Assembly (NCBI GenBank): GCA_031772625.1
Contig: CM062804.1
Span: 1,018,014,514-1,018,078,513, forward strand
Source of the DNA: Pinus tabuliformis
Lineage: Eukaryota; Streptophyta; Pinopsida; Pinales; Pinaceae
Reading direction: 5' to 3'
DNA length: 64,000 nt
Position numbers and translations under genes: made by a program. The notes under the pieces were generated by a model. It was not told the origin of the DNA. It saw only the letters and a list, made by a program, of their open reading frames with translations, and ran no database searches. Every line of letters starts with the position of its first letter. Position 1 is the stretch's first letter. Positions 21,956-33,080 of the stretch are shown piece after piece.

Positions 21956-24175
21956 GTTGCCCCCTAAAACATGAGGTCGTTAATCCTTTGATGTTGGGTG
22001 AAATGCTTTATTATGAGGATCCGAAGTTCTTTCAAGATGGGAGGAGACCTGTAATAAGATACAATACAATACATTATCTTCATAATATTTTCATGATCTA
22101 GCTAAGGCAGGAATTCCCATGCTCAGCTTTATAAATTCATTTTTATGTACATAGGACAGACAATCGTCTGAGTGTAGACTGATGATTCTGGTAGAGCCAT
22201 CATCCCTTTGATTGGATGATTATCTGTGCAGCAATGATGTACATTTGATGTCTTTATTTCCCTGAATATATATCGCAACCCAGATGGATGAAACTAGATC
22301 CGGGGTCTTCAATCTCGTTCGATCTTCACTTGAAGTACAAGTCTATCCATGTGAGAGATGTTCTGGAGTCGAACATGGAAAGACATCGCCTGATTACTAG
22401 CCAATGATGTAAGCTGTTAACAGGCGTGAGAGGAATCACCGATAATGATAATGACCCTTAAGGTACTGCAGTACAATTCACGTGGTGTGAATAAGGGACT
22501 TGGCATCGAACACCACGCAAAATCTTTCGGTCGAAGGCCATTGATGTAAACCTGTCACCGGAAGTGAGAAACTTGACATTGAGGCATGCAAGCTTCAAAG
22601 TACTGAACGGGGTGTTCCTAGATCGACTTCTTGGATAATGAGCTGATGTCGCCAAGAAGCGATCCGTCACAGGAGGGCCTTAATGAATCCCACATCAATT
22701 ACACGGAAAGGAGAAAATGATTTTAATGGAGGGAAAACGATCTGATGACATACGGTTCAGGGTGGTGGTCATGAAAGAATGGAGTGTAAATGTATTGTAG
22801 CGGGTGAGACACAGGTGAATTTTCTGAATGACTTTTCTTGAACATATTAGCGACACTGACATGATGGATTGGTAGCATTACCCCAAATGTGGATGGTGTG
22901 ATGGGTCCATGGTAATGTGACCGGTGAATGAAATAATCCAACCCGACTTGGATGTGGAGTGAAAGTGTCATGTTCAAGAGCGACTTGTTACCAACAAAGT
23001 TTCTTCAAGTTTTCTTCCCAATTTTCCCCAGTCATTGCTGACCAATACCTCTTTATTTTTGTCAAGATTGAGGAGGATAACATATGCTTGTTCTATAATT
23101 TTCCCTTCGGGCAAACCCATCGCTATGTTTTAACGAGCCTAGCGATAGTGAAACTCGTTCTTGTCTGCTATGGACAAGTTTGTCGTTATTAAGTTTTAAC
23201 GAGTTTAACGACAAAGATAACTCATTCCTTTTCAATTTTAGAGAGTCTAAAAAGGAACGTAAAGGAAACTCCAAAATTCCTTTTTCGTCATCTAATCCCT
23301 TAAGTCCGAAAAAGTATAAAAAAATACAGAAGGGATGAATTTTCGATACTTTTAACGAGCCGAACAAAATAAGCGCTCAATCTTTTTGTGTAATAATCCC
23401 TCAGGTCCAAAAAGATTAAAATTTAGAGGATTGATAGCACTTCTGGTCCCTTTAACGAGCTGGAGAGGCCAATGGCTCGGTAATCTTTTCATATTTTACG
23501 AGTCAGTTGAAAAGATCTTAAAGGAGACTCGTCTTCTGAGGAACGAGTGATAAAATTGGGTAGCAACTGATTCCAGGTAAGGTTTGGAATGTTCCAATCA
23601 CGACAATGTTACAAGGATGGCTAGTGAGATCACTCTTCGCAGCTGTTCCTCAAAAGGGGTAAACAATCAAATGGAGGTGAATGATCGACCAATACAGAGT
23701 GGAGGTGATGATGAGACATGACCAAGGCTTTTAAAGGGCTGAAGTACTACATTCACGATGGTTATTTACCGAGAAATAGTTCATTTTTTAATGAGCTTAA
23801 ATGCGGGAGGAAACATTTGCTCATGGATTATGTTTATTTTTTAACGAGCTTGAATTATGCGCTAAAACTGCTCGATACAACGGTCACTTCTTGACTTTAC
23901 CATAAATATCTTTGTTCTTTCAAATATTGTACTGCATTTTCAATTGCTTCATCAAACTAGTCAGAAATGAACAATATATGTTTGAAAAATGATTTAGAAC
24001 ATTAATATTTTACTTCAAACTACATAAAAAGTAATGTAAAAGTGCTTTTACCTCTCATTTTACCATTTCATTTGAACTTTGGTTTGTTGGAGCTTTGGAG
24101 GTGCTTTCCCCCCTTGATTTTCATTAGCTAATTTCGGGAGATTCTGTGGACGATTCTCGGTGCCATCTGGACTAG
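21956..24175. promoter_or_regulatory. Tat element 3' region and likely upstream region of the antisense gene
   Basis: No protein is visible. Two loosely related blocks at about 22340-22450 and 22500-22620 share gccAaTGATGTAA and gtGAGA motifs. From 23128 to 23850 the motif TTTTAACGAGC or close variants occurs about seven times (near 23128, 23193, 23350, 23450, 23494, 23785 and 23838). The first copy sits in a small inverted repeat (atcgcta / tagcgat). Position relative to the plus-strand gene suggests a promoter or 5' UTR, but no element is proven. Confidence 0.45.
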
Positions 24176-24491
24176 GTAGGAGCTAAGCTTGAGCTCTTTC
24201 ATTCCATGCTTTCCATTTTGCATTCTGAGCTTGATTCCTGGTTTTTCTGAGCCTCTGGGGTTTGAAAAACTCGCCCTGTCTTCAGCGCACCCTTTGTGTA
24301 TCGAAAGGTGCGTTGGATGTTGGCCTGTCTACTGGCCATCTGACATGCAATGCACCCAGAGCACTACTGTAGGTGCGATGGGCGCAAGGAAGGAATTTTA
24401 TGCACAATTTTTGATGGAAATTTTGCCTGTTTCTTACCAAAATCAGGATCTAACTCTTCTCTTGTTTGTTTTCAGAGATCTTTGGAGCAAG

Positions 24492-25723
24492 ATGACTATT
24501 ACATGGCGAGAACGTGAGCATGAAGAAGAGGACATGCTTGCTTTACATGATCCGGTTACAGTAAATGCACTGCGGAACTGTGGCTTGCTGAAGTTTTTCC
24601 GCATTTCTAGCATGAGACAACAGATCAACTTGCTGCAGTATTTGCTCGATGCTTGGGATCATACCAACCAGGTGTTCCAAATTAGGGGAAAATCCATCCC
24701 CTTGACTATAGTGGACATCTATTTCTTGACTGGCTTGTCGAGGCGGGGTGCCCCCATCTCTTTATCAGGTTCGGCCCGAGGAGGTGAATCTGTGAGAGAT
24801 TATGTTCGCCGGTATTGCAGAGAGGGATCTCATCCGAGTAAGGACGGCAAGATCATCATCCGTGATGTCACTGACAGGTCTCTTAGGACTATTCTGTTCA
24901 CTTTTGGTAGGATGGCTGGTGGTGCGGCTCTTCATGTAGCCAACCGATCGTATATGCAGTATGCCTTGGAATGTCTCCAACCGAAGGTGTTCAACTGGTG
25001 CGACGCAGTACTTCTTGTGATGAAAGAGCAATTGACCAAGGTGAAGAGTGGGAGGTTGAAGAACTTTGGTTATGGTTCTATCTTGACTGCCTTTTCCTTG
25101 GAAAAGATACCACTGATGCACCAGTATATTGCACTTGATTTACCTTCAGCGACTGAACCACGTATGCAGAGATGGGTCGACCATATGTCTAGGCATGCTG
25201 GTCAGTCTCAGATTTCCTTTTCTGATACCTTCTTCGGGTGGTTTGATCGTCAAGAGATGGTTTATTCCGAGTATCCATATGCCAGTATGGACTTCTGGGG
25301 TGATCTAGATTTAGTACTGCCGGCTGGCGAACAGTGGGGCGCCATTGGTAAATTCTTTGACCATATCCATGTTTATCATTTTTCTTTTATAATGTCCTTG
25401 TGCTTTATTCTGTCAAGACTTAACTAAAATCATGTGTTCATGCAGATGTTGGTCCCGTTCGGCCAGTAGTACGCCTGAGAGTGCTAGCTGCCGCCCCAGC
25501 AGGAGAGGCTGTTGGAAGGGCTATCCTTCGCGACCTCGATGTGGCCGAGACTCTCACAGCATTACAGGAACAGGTTGAGGGCCTCACTCTTGGTATTCTA
25601 GATGTGAGGACTGACGAGCTGCCCTTGAGGTTGCAGTGGCATACTACTGGTGTGCCAAGACGATGGACTCGGCTCTTACGCATGATCGCACAGGCTGTGA
25701 CTTGCTATCACGAGCATCATTAG
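24492..25723 (+). CDS. Plant-mobile-domain-like protein, two coding exons, antisense inside the Tat element
   Basis: Exon 1 (24492-25347) and exon 2 (25446-25723) are joined by a 98-bp intron with GTAAAT donor and a TCATGCAG acceptor. The joined length is 1134 bases, 377 codons plus stop, in one frame across the junction. A further acceptor with a strong pyrimidine tract ends at 24475, and a possible donor (CTAG/GTAGGA) lies near 24175, suggesting a 5' UTR intron. This supports ATG 24492 over the upstream ATG at 24189. Residues 15-90 match the plant mobile domain pattern: LHDPVTVNALRNCGLLKFF, SMRQQINLLQYLLDAWD and IPLTIVDIYFLTGLSRRG. The function of this domain is unknown. The frame has no stop, unlike the pol genes of the same element. 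Confidence 0.75.
25348..25445 (+). other. Predicted intron of the antisense gene
   Basis: It runs from GTAAATTC to TTCATGCAG, is T-rich, and joins a phase-1 codon (G/AT, Asp). Reading through would give a stop after about 26 codons of unrelated hydrophobic sequence. Confidence 0.7.
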
Positions 25724-25893
25724 ACTAGGGTGCCCCCTAGCGTTTTGAATTTTTGGTAATTTGACCAATTTTGTCTTGGTTACAGAACATTATGTGTAAA
25801 CCATAAACAGTTATATATACATTTTTGATTTTCGAAGCTTTATTTTGGTTAAGTTACATGATCCAAATGCAAATATTGATGGTATGCTTCTTT

Positions 25894-26319
25894 TTATAAA
25901 TGTTGCAAATGTCTATCTAACACATAATTTGCCAATGAGTTAGTTAATGTGTTTAAGGTTCTGGAAATATGCTGATATTGAATAAAATCAAATTGTCTTT
26001 CCAAAATCTTAACCCTTAGGAACATGCGATAAATGGCTGGATTTTGGACAGAGTAGATACCAGTGAGTTGTAGTATGACGAGTTGTGAGTCCAGCCTGAC
26101 AATCAGTCGGCATGTACCATGTGTGATGGAATTAGAGAGAAGTTCTATCAACGCACTATATTTAGCGATGTTATTCGTTGATCGACCAATACATACCCCT
26201 CTGAAACTTACTAACTCGCCGCTTGGATCAAAAATGCCCCAGGCCACAGAAGATAGGTTCCGCGAACTACGACTCGCTCCGTCGGCATATCCAACACATG
26301 ACTCCAATAGGTTTGACAT
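25894..26319 (-). pseudogene. Second (archaeal-type) RNase H of the Tat element
   Basis: The 141-codon frame has the first catalytic Asp (YADGASR), the strand WGIFDPSGEL, and a third-position Asp in VRLDSQLVI. The second-helix Glu of the usual NNxAEY pattern reads NNIAKY, so Glu appears to be Lys. The last Asp of the usual AD-x-LAN pattern reads NSLAN. Two of four catalytic acids therefore seem lost. It lies downstream of integrase. In Tat elements this extra domain accompanies the ordinary RNase H. It may act in primer removal or be inactive here. Confidence 0.82.
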
Positions 26320-26493
26320 CTGCCATAAATGTAAAAAGTGGATTACTTGACCAAAACAAACACTTTAGTGAAAACAAAAACATAACAAAAGCATACATGT
26401 TACTATACTGAATCACGCATAGTAATGCTTGAGGTACAACCCATTACGAGGTTGTGCCAGTGGAATTCCGTCATAATCCATTAACTGGTAGGC

Positions 26494-27848
26494 TCATTTT
26501 GCTAACACTCGCTTAACAATATAGGGGCCCATCCATAAAGACTTGAATTTACCTGCCCCCAATTTATCGGATTCTTGGTCATAAAGCAAGACCAAGTCAC
26601 CTTCTGAGAAGACACGGGGTTTGACATTCTTGTCGAACTGCGCTTTGACTCGTTTCTTATGGGCTTCATTAGCCAAAGCGGCATCACGACGAGTTTCATC
26701 CAATTGGATTAGTTCCAAGAAACGGGCCTCCTCTTCTGAAGTTCTGGGAGAAGGTCAATTGCGAGTTTGAGGGACTAGATTTCACACTGGATTGGTAAGA
26801 CTGTTTCCAGGCCATATACCAGTTGGAAAGGTGTAAACCCGGTCACATTCCTTACCGATGTTCGATAAGCCCACAAGGTTGAGTATAGCATTAGGTGCCA
26901 ACTTCTTTTGTGAACTCCAATCATCCTTTGCAGCATAAGCTTCAGGACCTTGTTGATTGCTTCAACTTGTCCGTTGGCTTGCGGGTAATATGGAGTAGAG
27001 CTGTCGTGAGACAACCCTAGTTTGGAAGCTAATTTGACCATCATGTGATTGCGAAAATGTGACCCATGATCTGTGACTATAGCTTGTGGGACGCCGAATC
27101 TGGTGACTACATGATTGAAAAAGAAGAGGGCAGCTGTTTCACCAGTATTATCTAATGTAGGCATCGCCTCGGCCCATTTGGTAAAATAGTCAACTGCGAC
27201 TATGATATACCCATGCCCCCCAGTCGAGGTGGGTTTACATGTCATGAAATCGATGCCCCATTTGGCGAATGGCCCGACAACCACTATTGGCTGCAGAGGT
27301 GTGGGTGGTCTTCTGGTTTTGCTATCAAAACTTTGACAAGCATGGCAACTTCTGACTGTGGTTATGCAATCTTTGAACATTGTTGGCCAGAAGTATCCTG
27401 CTCGTAAAAAAATTTGCGCTGTAGCATAACCGGATTGATGCCCCCCACACGCGCCTGAATGACAATCATTCAGGACTTTTTCGGCCTCCTCATGGGTGAG
27501 GCACCTTCTCAGAACCGTATCGATACCACGACGGTAAAGTGTATCACCGACGATCATGTAGTCTTTTGCTTGGTATCGAATACGTTTTTGTTCAGAGTGA
27601 GAGGTATTTGGCCTATATTTTTGGGTTTGGAGATAAATGATTATATCCCCATACCACAGACTGCTTGAATATATCAGAAACAAATTTTCGTCCACGATTG
27701 TTTCTTCGGATGTTTCATCGTTGGACGACGATGGGAGATCACATAATAATTCCGCGAAAACCAGAGCTTTCTTTGACTTGGATTTTACAAATTCCAGATC
27801 AAACTCTTGTAGAATTGTTATCCATTTCGAATATTTGCCCCCCAGCAA
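26494..27848 (-). pseudogene. Tat element integrase
   Basis: The 357-codon frame begins in the tail of RNase H (WITILQEFDLEFVKSKSKKA). The zinc region has CHSGACGGHQSG and CHACQSF. The catalytic core has D in WGIDFMTCKPTS, D in AIVTDHGSHFRN and E in YYPQANGQVEAINK, so the DDE triad is complete. After a stop near 26774 the C-terminal domain continues with a KLGAGKFKSLWMGPYIVKRV segment, the GPY motif. It joins element cDNA to target DNA. Confidence 0.93.
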
Positions 27849-28250
27849 CTATCGCAACAATATATAAGTCATGGGGTTGCAATATGACAGAATGGTAGTT
27901 TTTCGAAAGAGGACATAGTGTCGAAATCTCTGTATCGCTTGAACAGCGGCGAGCGCTAGCTTTTCAACATAAGAATATTTGCTTTCTGTATCATTTAAGT
28001 TCTTACTTAAATAATATATAGGATGTTCAATTCCGTTGTCTTCTTGAACTAAAACCATTGCGATGGTTGTATCCACTGCAACCAGATACAGGTTAAAGTC
28101 TTTTGATAATCAGGAGCGTACATTAATGATGCTTTCTTTAGGGATTCTTTTAAAGGATCAAAGGAAGCTTGAGCAACTTGATCCCAGACGAAGGGTACTT
28201 CCTTTTTCAAAAGACGCGTATAACCTTTAGCAAGTTCGGCGTAATTTGGA
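27849..28250 (-). pseudogene. Tat element RNase H (gypsy type)
   Basis: DTTIAMVLVQEDNGIEHPIY, SKNLNDTESKYSYVEKLALA and VQAIQRFRHY match the gypsy RNase H. The segment just upstream (28077-28250) has shifted frames and a stop. The frame also breaks near 27848 before the integrase linker. Confidence 0.85.
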
Positions 28251-29482
28251 ATGAACCTCCTCAGAAAGTTTGCTTTCCCTTGGAGTTTCTAAATCTGAAG
28301 CAAATTTGAGGGTGGAGGAAAATTTACGATTGCCTGAACCTTACATGGGTCGAGATGAATCTCGTCTTTCGAGACTACAAAGCCAAGTAAATGACCAGAA
28401 CTAACACAAAATACACATTTGTGTGGATTGAGTCGTATTTTGTAGTGTCGGCAACGTAGAAATAGCGCTCTTAAATGCTGCGGATGATCAGTCCGCTTTC
28501 GCGAATGAGCCGGTAGGTCATCGAGGTATGGTTGAACGATGTTTTTGATGTCATGGAAGGCATAATTCATTGCCCTCTGAAAATTTTCCCCTGCATTCTT
28601 TAAACCAAAGGGTAATTTTTGATATGAGAATGTGCCCCACAGACAAATAAATGCAATCTTTGACTGGTCTTGTGGGCGGATATTTATTTGATTATACCCA
28701 GAGAATCCATCCATGAATGAAAAGATTTTGCATCCGGTGCATTAATCAATTATCTGGTCGATGAAGGGTGTAGGGTAGTTGTCTTTTGGACAAGCTTGAT
28801 TTACATCCCTATAATCGACGCACACTCTAATTGTTCCTTGTTTTTTCATAACAGGGACAATATTCGATACCCAATCGGTTAGAGGAACTAGGTAAATGAA
28901 ACCAGCATGGAGAAGTTTTTCAACTTCTGCCTTAATGGCAACGACTTTCTTGGGGTGCACCTGCCGTAGCCGTTGTCATACTGGTTTAACATCTGGATAC
29001 ATCTTGATTTCGTGTTCAATGATACTCGAGTCAATGCCTGGCATTTCACTATATGACCAAGCAAAGTCATCTCTAAATTCGCGAAAAAGAGCGTTATATA
29101 TTTCCAGTTCTGAAGGAGAAAAACATTTTCCAACATAAATATTCTCTACAACATCTTTTTTGGTCGAGATATTTATGGCGATAGTCTCTTCAATATTGGA
29201 CAAGTTTCGCTCGGAATCCACCGTGTTTATAGTATTTGATAGGAAATCAAAAACTGAAGGATGATAAAGGTCATCAGGAGTATTTTCTTCACAATCCGGA
29301 AGAAGGGAATGATGGTGGTAATCATCCCATGGTGCCCCTTCAACTACCATTGATTTAACAATTCCTTCGTCGGTGACATGCACTCGCGACCAAGGATCTG
29401 AAGGGGTACCATATTCCTCAGACCTATCTATCCAAACACTTGATGAGCGTTGATTTGGGTTTGCCTCCCATGCTAGGAACAT
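28251..29482 (-). pseudogene. Tat element reverse transcriptase
   Basis: The fingers start FREFRDDFAWSYSEMPGIDS near 29050. Then come the palm motif TIRVCVDYRDVNQACPKDNY, DGFSGYNQINI and FGLKNAGENFQRAM, and the catalytic YLDD at 28517-28528. The run is in three open segments (29482-28976, 28960-28742, 28714-28289) separated by stops. The residues before FREFRD form the connecting region from the protease. It copies element RNA into cDNA. Confidence 0.92.
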
Positions 29483-29488
29483 TGATTG

Positions 29489-30529
29489 CTACAATATTTC
29501 TGTTGGGCTTGGAGGCAAAACCAGCATATGATCCATGTCGATATCATTTTCTGAGTTCTTTTTAGAAGATATCATGTTGCAGGTTCCTACCAATGCTACT
29601 TCCACCAAATTGATTGGAGGTTGAAGGGCGAAAGTTCCCATTAATATAAGATCTTTTAGTAGGCCTACTCTGATATTTTGAAGCGAATGGGGGCTTCCAT
29701 GGATCATTGGAATGCTTCCCGTAACTTGAGAACCATTGGGGAGGAAGTTTTGTTGATCGACGATTGTAATCCCTCCTTGAAAGGGAAATGAAATCTTCCT
29801 AAAATAGGTCGACACAACAACAGCCATAACATATATCCATGGTCTTCCCAGTAGGATGTTGTAATCGAGATTTCTGTCGATTACCTCAACATCTATTTCT
29901 AATGTTTTCCCTCCTAGTTCAACCTTCAAGTTACTTAGAACACCATATGGTGTATATGTTTGTCCGTCAAATGCTATTAATGTCGTCGAAGATCACGACA
30001 AGGTTGGAGATCCTAAAGTTTTCCAGCAACTCATCGACATAATACATGTAGATGCCCCCTCATCAATAATTGTTCGATGAACAGTTTTGTTGAGGGCTTT
30101 CACTTGAACGAGGAAAGCTAGTTGAGCTGGTAACTGAGGATCATATCCTTTATGATCGAAGAATAAAAGATTGGAATCCTTTGGGTCTATCCCACCAATG
30201 GCTGATAATAAAGCCTGCTTTTGGGATGGGCAATTTTGTAGTACCTCAAGAGTCGACATAGCGGATGGCGATTGGGCCAAATCTTCCACTATATTATAAG
30301 GTTGTGCCGCTCTAGCGTGGGGATTAAACGTCGACTTGTGTACTACTCCCTTTAGCGGTTTTATTGTCAACTTGGGAATGATGGGTGGCGCAACTTCTGT
30401 GGAAGTCGTTGTCGAACTACTAGGTTGATCTTTATCCTTGTTGTTTGACAGCTGTGGATTTCCATAATCTTTGTTTCTTGTCGATATCAAAGCATCATTT
30501 TGCTGTTTGGAAACCGACAACATTAGCAC
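29489..30529 (-). pseudogene. Tat element aspartic protease region
   Basis: YNIVEDLAQSPSAMSTLEVL leads to the active site TIIDEGASTCIMS near 30030-30070. DEGAS instead of DSGAS is common in Tat elements. The conserved YNILLGRPWIY follows in a second open segment from 29929. A frame break lies at about 29930-29993. The enzyme would process gag-pol. Confidence 0.88.
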
Positions 30530-30591
30530 TTGAGACGGGGAAGCATTTCCACTGTCAACCAGATTTGTCCCTGGATTTGGAAATGGATCAG

Positions 30592-33080
30592 TTAATACTG
30601 CCGAGGTTTTTGAATTCTTGAAGAATTTTTTAAGCTCAGCTCTGTGTGGACAATCTGCGGTCCAATGATCCTCGTCGCATATAAAGCATGGAATTTTTGG
30701 TTTCCTATTTCCAGGAGGGTTTGTAGAAGATTTTTCAGGTGATGATTCTTCCTATTTCTTCTTCTTCCCTTTGCCTTTCTTCTTGCCCCCTGGTTGCTTG
30801 GTTTCTTTGCCCTTATCTGTCGATACGACATTTACTTCCGAGGTAAGAAGTTCCTCATTTTCATTTTGACCGGAAATCTTACGGGCCTTTTTAGATGTAG
30901 CCTTTGTCAATTTCATGTCTGTTGTGCCAATCAAGCCATCGCCGGCATGAGAGTCATTGTTTGATTTAGGAGGGGGAGGAACTGAGAATTCCGGTCTAGG
31001 AGCGTCAAGTATTTTATCGTAGAGCGTGCCGGACTGAGTGTAAATCAAGTCCAAATATTGCGCACGAGCGATAACCTGCTCTTCGGTGATGACTCCCCCT
31101 TTTGCCACATCTTCTGTGATGGAAGGCAATAATGACTTGATAAACCATTCAGCTAAGAGTTGATTAGGAACATACGTTTTCACCATTCTACGATGACGTC
31201 GCCACTCATGTATATGATCAGATATGTGAGTGGTCGTCGTTTGTTTGAAGTTGGTAAGAAGTTCCATTCCTGTTTCGTACCTTATCGGTAACTAAAAATG
31301 GGTTAAAAAGGTTGTGGCTAGGGTACTGAAGTTGTTGAATGAAGCTCTAGGCAATTCGATATACCATTTTGTTGTCGGACTAGTTAACGTCCTCTGAAAA
31401 AGGCGAAGCCTAATCGAATCATCGTTTAGGGTGTTTTATGAACACCACAGATGAAAGGTCATCACATGATTCGATGGATCTTCACCTGGATTTCCATTAA
31501 ATTTAGGAATATCTGATGGAAGTTTATGTGGAATCGCTGGCCACCAAGGGGCGTAAGCGATTGGATCATTTGTTAACCGATTTAAATCAGGTAACTCTAA
31601 AGTTGCCACGAAGGGTAACTGTTGATTCAGGTTAGGTGAAGCATACCCAGGATAAGATGGGATTGCCTGAGCAGTTGGTCTTTGCATACCAGCATAATGC
31701 ATTTGATGCTGGTAACTTTGGTAAGGTTGGTGGGCATGACCATTGTAAAATGGTTGATTTTGACTGTTTTGAATATACGGTTGCCCACTATTCACAAAGA
31801 TTTGTTGTTCAGAACCTTGGTATACTTGTTGGAACTGCGGTTGTTGGTATTGCACTAGCCATGTGCTGCTTCCCGATACTAACTGTTTGACCAAGATGAG
31901 GGGTAATTGTACCTGTTTGAACCTGTGTTATTCCACCAGTCGACGATTGTGGTTGAGTTGCAGGGTCAAGGGGCTGTTGCCTTACAACCTGGGAAACCTG
32001 AGGTTGGCATACAACAGGCGGCGCTTGAACTTGCGACACCGTCACAATAGCTGGCGTAGTTGATATACTTGACATAGGTAAGCATTGTTGCATCGAATAT
32101 ACAACTCTTGGTTGTTGAGGTAGTATCGGTATCCAACCACTTGAAGTAATTCCAGCATAACCTGAATTTTGTTGTGAACTCCTGTATGGCTGTCCTCCCA
32201 GAGGGGATAATGAAAAGGCATACTGCCCCCCATACGGTGGTAATCCAGTACTTAAGGGAATGGTTTTCCCTTGAGGGCCGGACTGCCCAAATTGACCTCC
32301 AAATGGATCAATTTGTTGAGACTCAACATAAGAGTTTCTGGATATTATTCCGGATGAACAAACAGGAACAGACCATACCGTCGAAATGGCCCCTGAGTGG
32401 GCTCCTTCTAGCGATTGAGAGCTAGTTGGGACAAATGGTATACCAGCGAACATTGTTGGAGTGATAGCAGGGAGTTCTGTCGTCGCTGTGTCAGACGACA
32501 CAGTCCTAGATGTTGACGGTTGTTCAGACATTTCTAGTCTATCCAAAAGATTACCTAGCGTTTCTACAGGAGCTTCCTCTGGCGGTAGACTAACTTCTGA
32601 TGAAGAAGGATACAGAGTGATCCCGACTCCAAATTGCGATGGAGTACTAGATGGAGGATCTTCCACAATCTCTTCTATAGCAATCAGACTAGGTGGAAGG
32701 GGTAGACCGTCAGGTCCGTAGAATATTTCTGGTGCCGAAGAAGGTATGGAATCTGCAGCGACAGATGTTTGGGGAGCAACACTCTCCGAACCGGTTGTAG
32801 ATGGAATTGGTTCAGTGATACAAGTGTTTACCCTCAAACTAGGATCAGTACCACTGTCCTTCTGCGGCTGCTGAACTTCTTCTGTAAAGGCAGGGATACC
32901 AAAAATGTTTGGAGTAACCGGAATCTCTGATGTTGTTGGAACACTTGTTCTAACTTTAACAGGAGATTTGGAACTGGTTAAACGAGTTTGCTTTGTTCGT
33001 ACTAGCTTCGATTCCGGAGACAAAGACGGTTGACTTGTAAGCCTCCGCGAACGACGGGGTTTCAATTGACTTTCTTCCAT
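30592..33080 (-). pseudogene. Tat element gag
   Basis: A 423-codon N-terminal frame (33080-31809) begins MEESQLKPRRSRRL and is rich in Ser, Pro, Gln and Thr, with no domain. Gag core peptides follow in shifted frames: DIPKFNGNPGEDPSNHVMTF near 31460-31500 and the segment 31267-30752 with LAEWFIKSLLPSI. A Lys-rich tail (KKKGKGKKKK) leads to a zinc knuckle at 30650-30688 spelled CFICDEDHWTADC. That is C-x2-C-x3-H-x4-C, one residue shorter than usual. Frame breaks occur near 31850, 31268-31436 and 30750-30830. Confidence 0.85.

Noticed and set aside
24189-24491. N-terminal extension of the antisense gene from ATG 24189
   Set aside because: The extension shows no domain pattern and contains a strong splice acceptor at 24475. 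The domain begins after ATG 24492.
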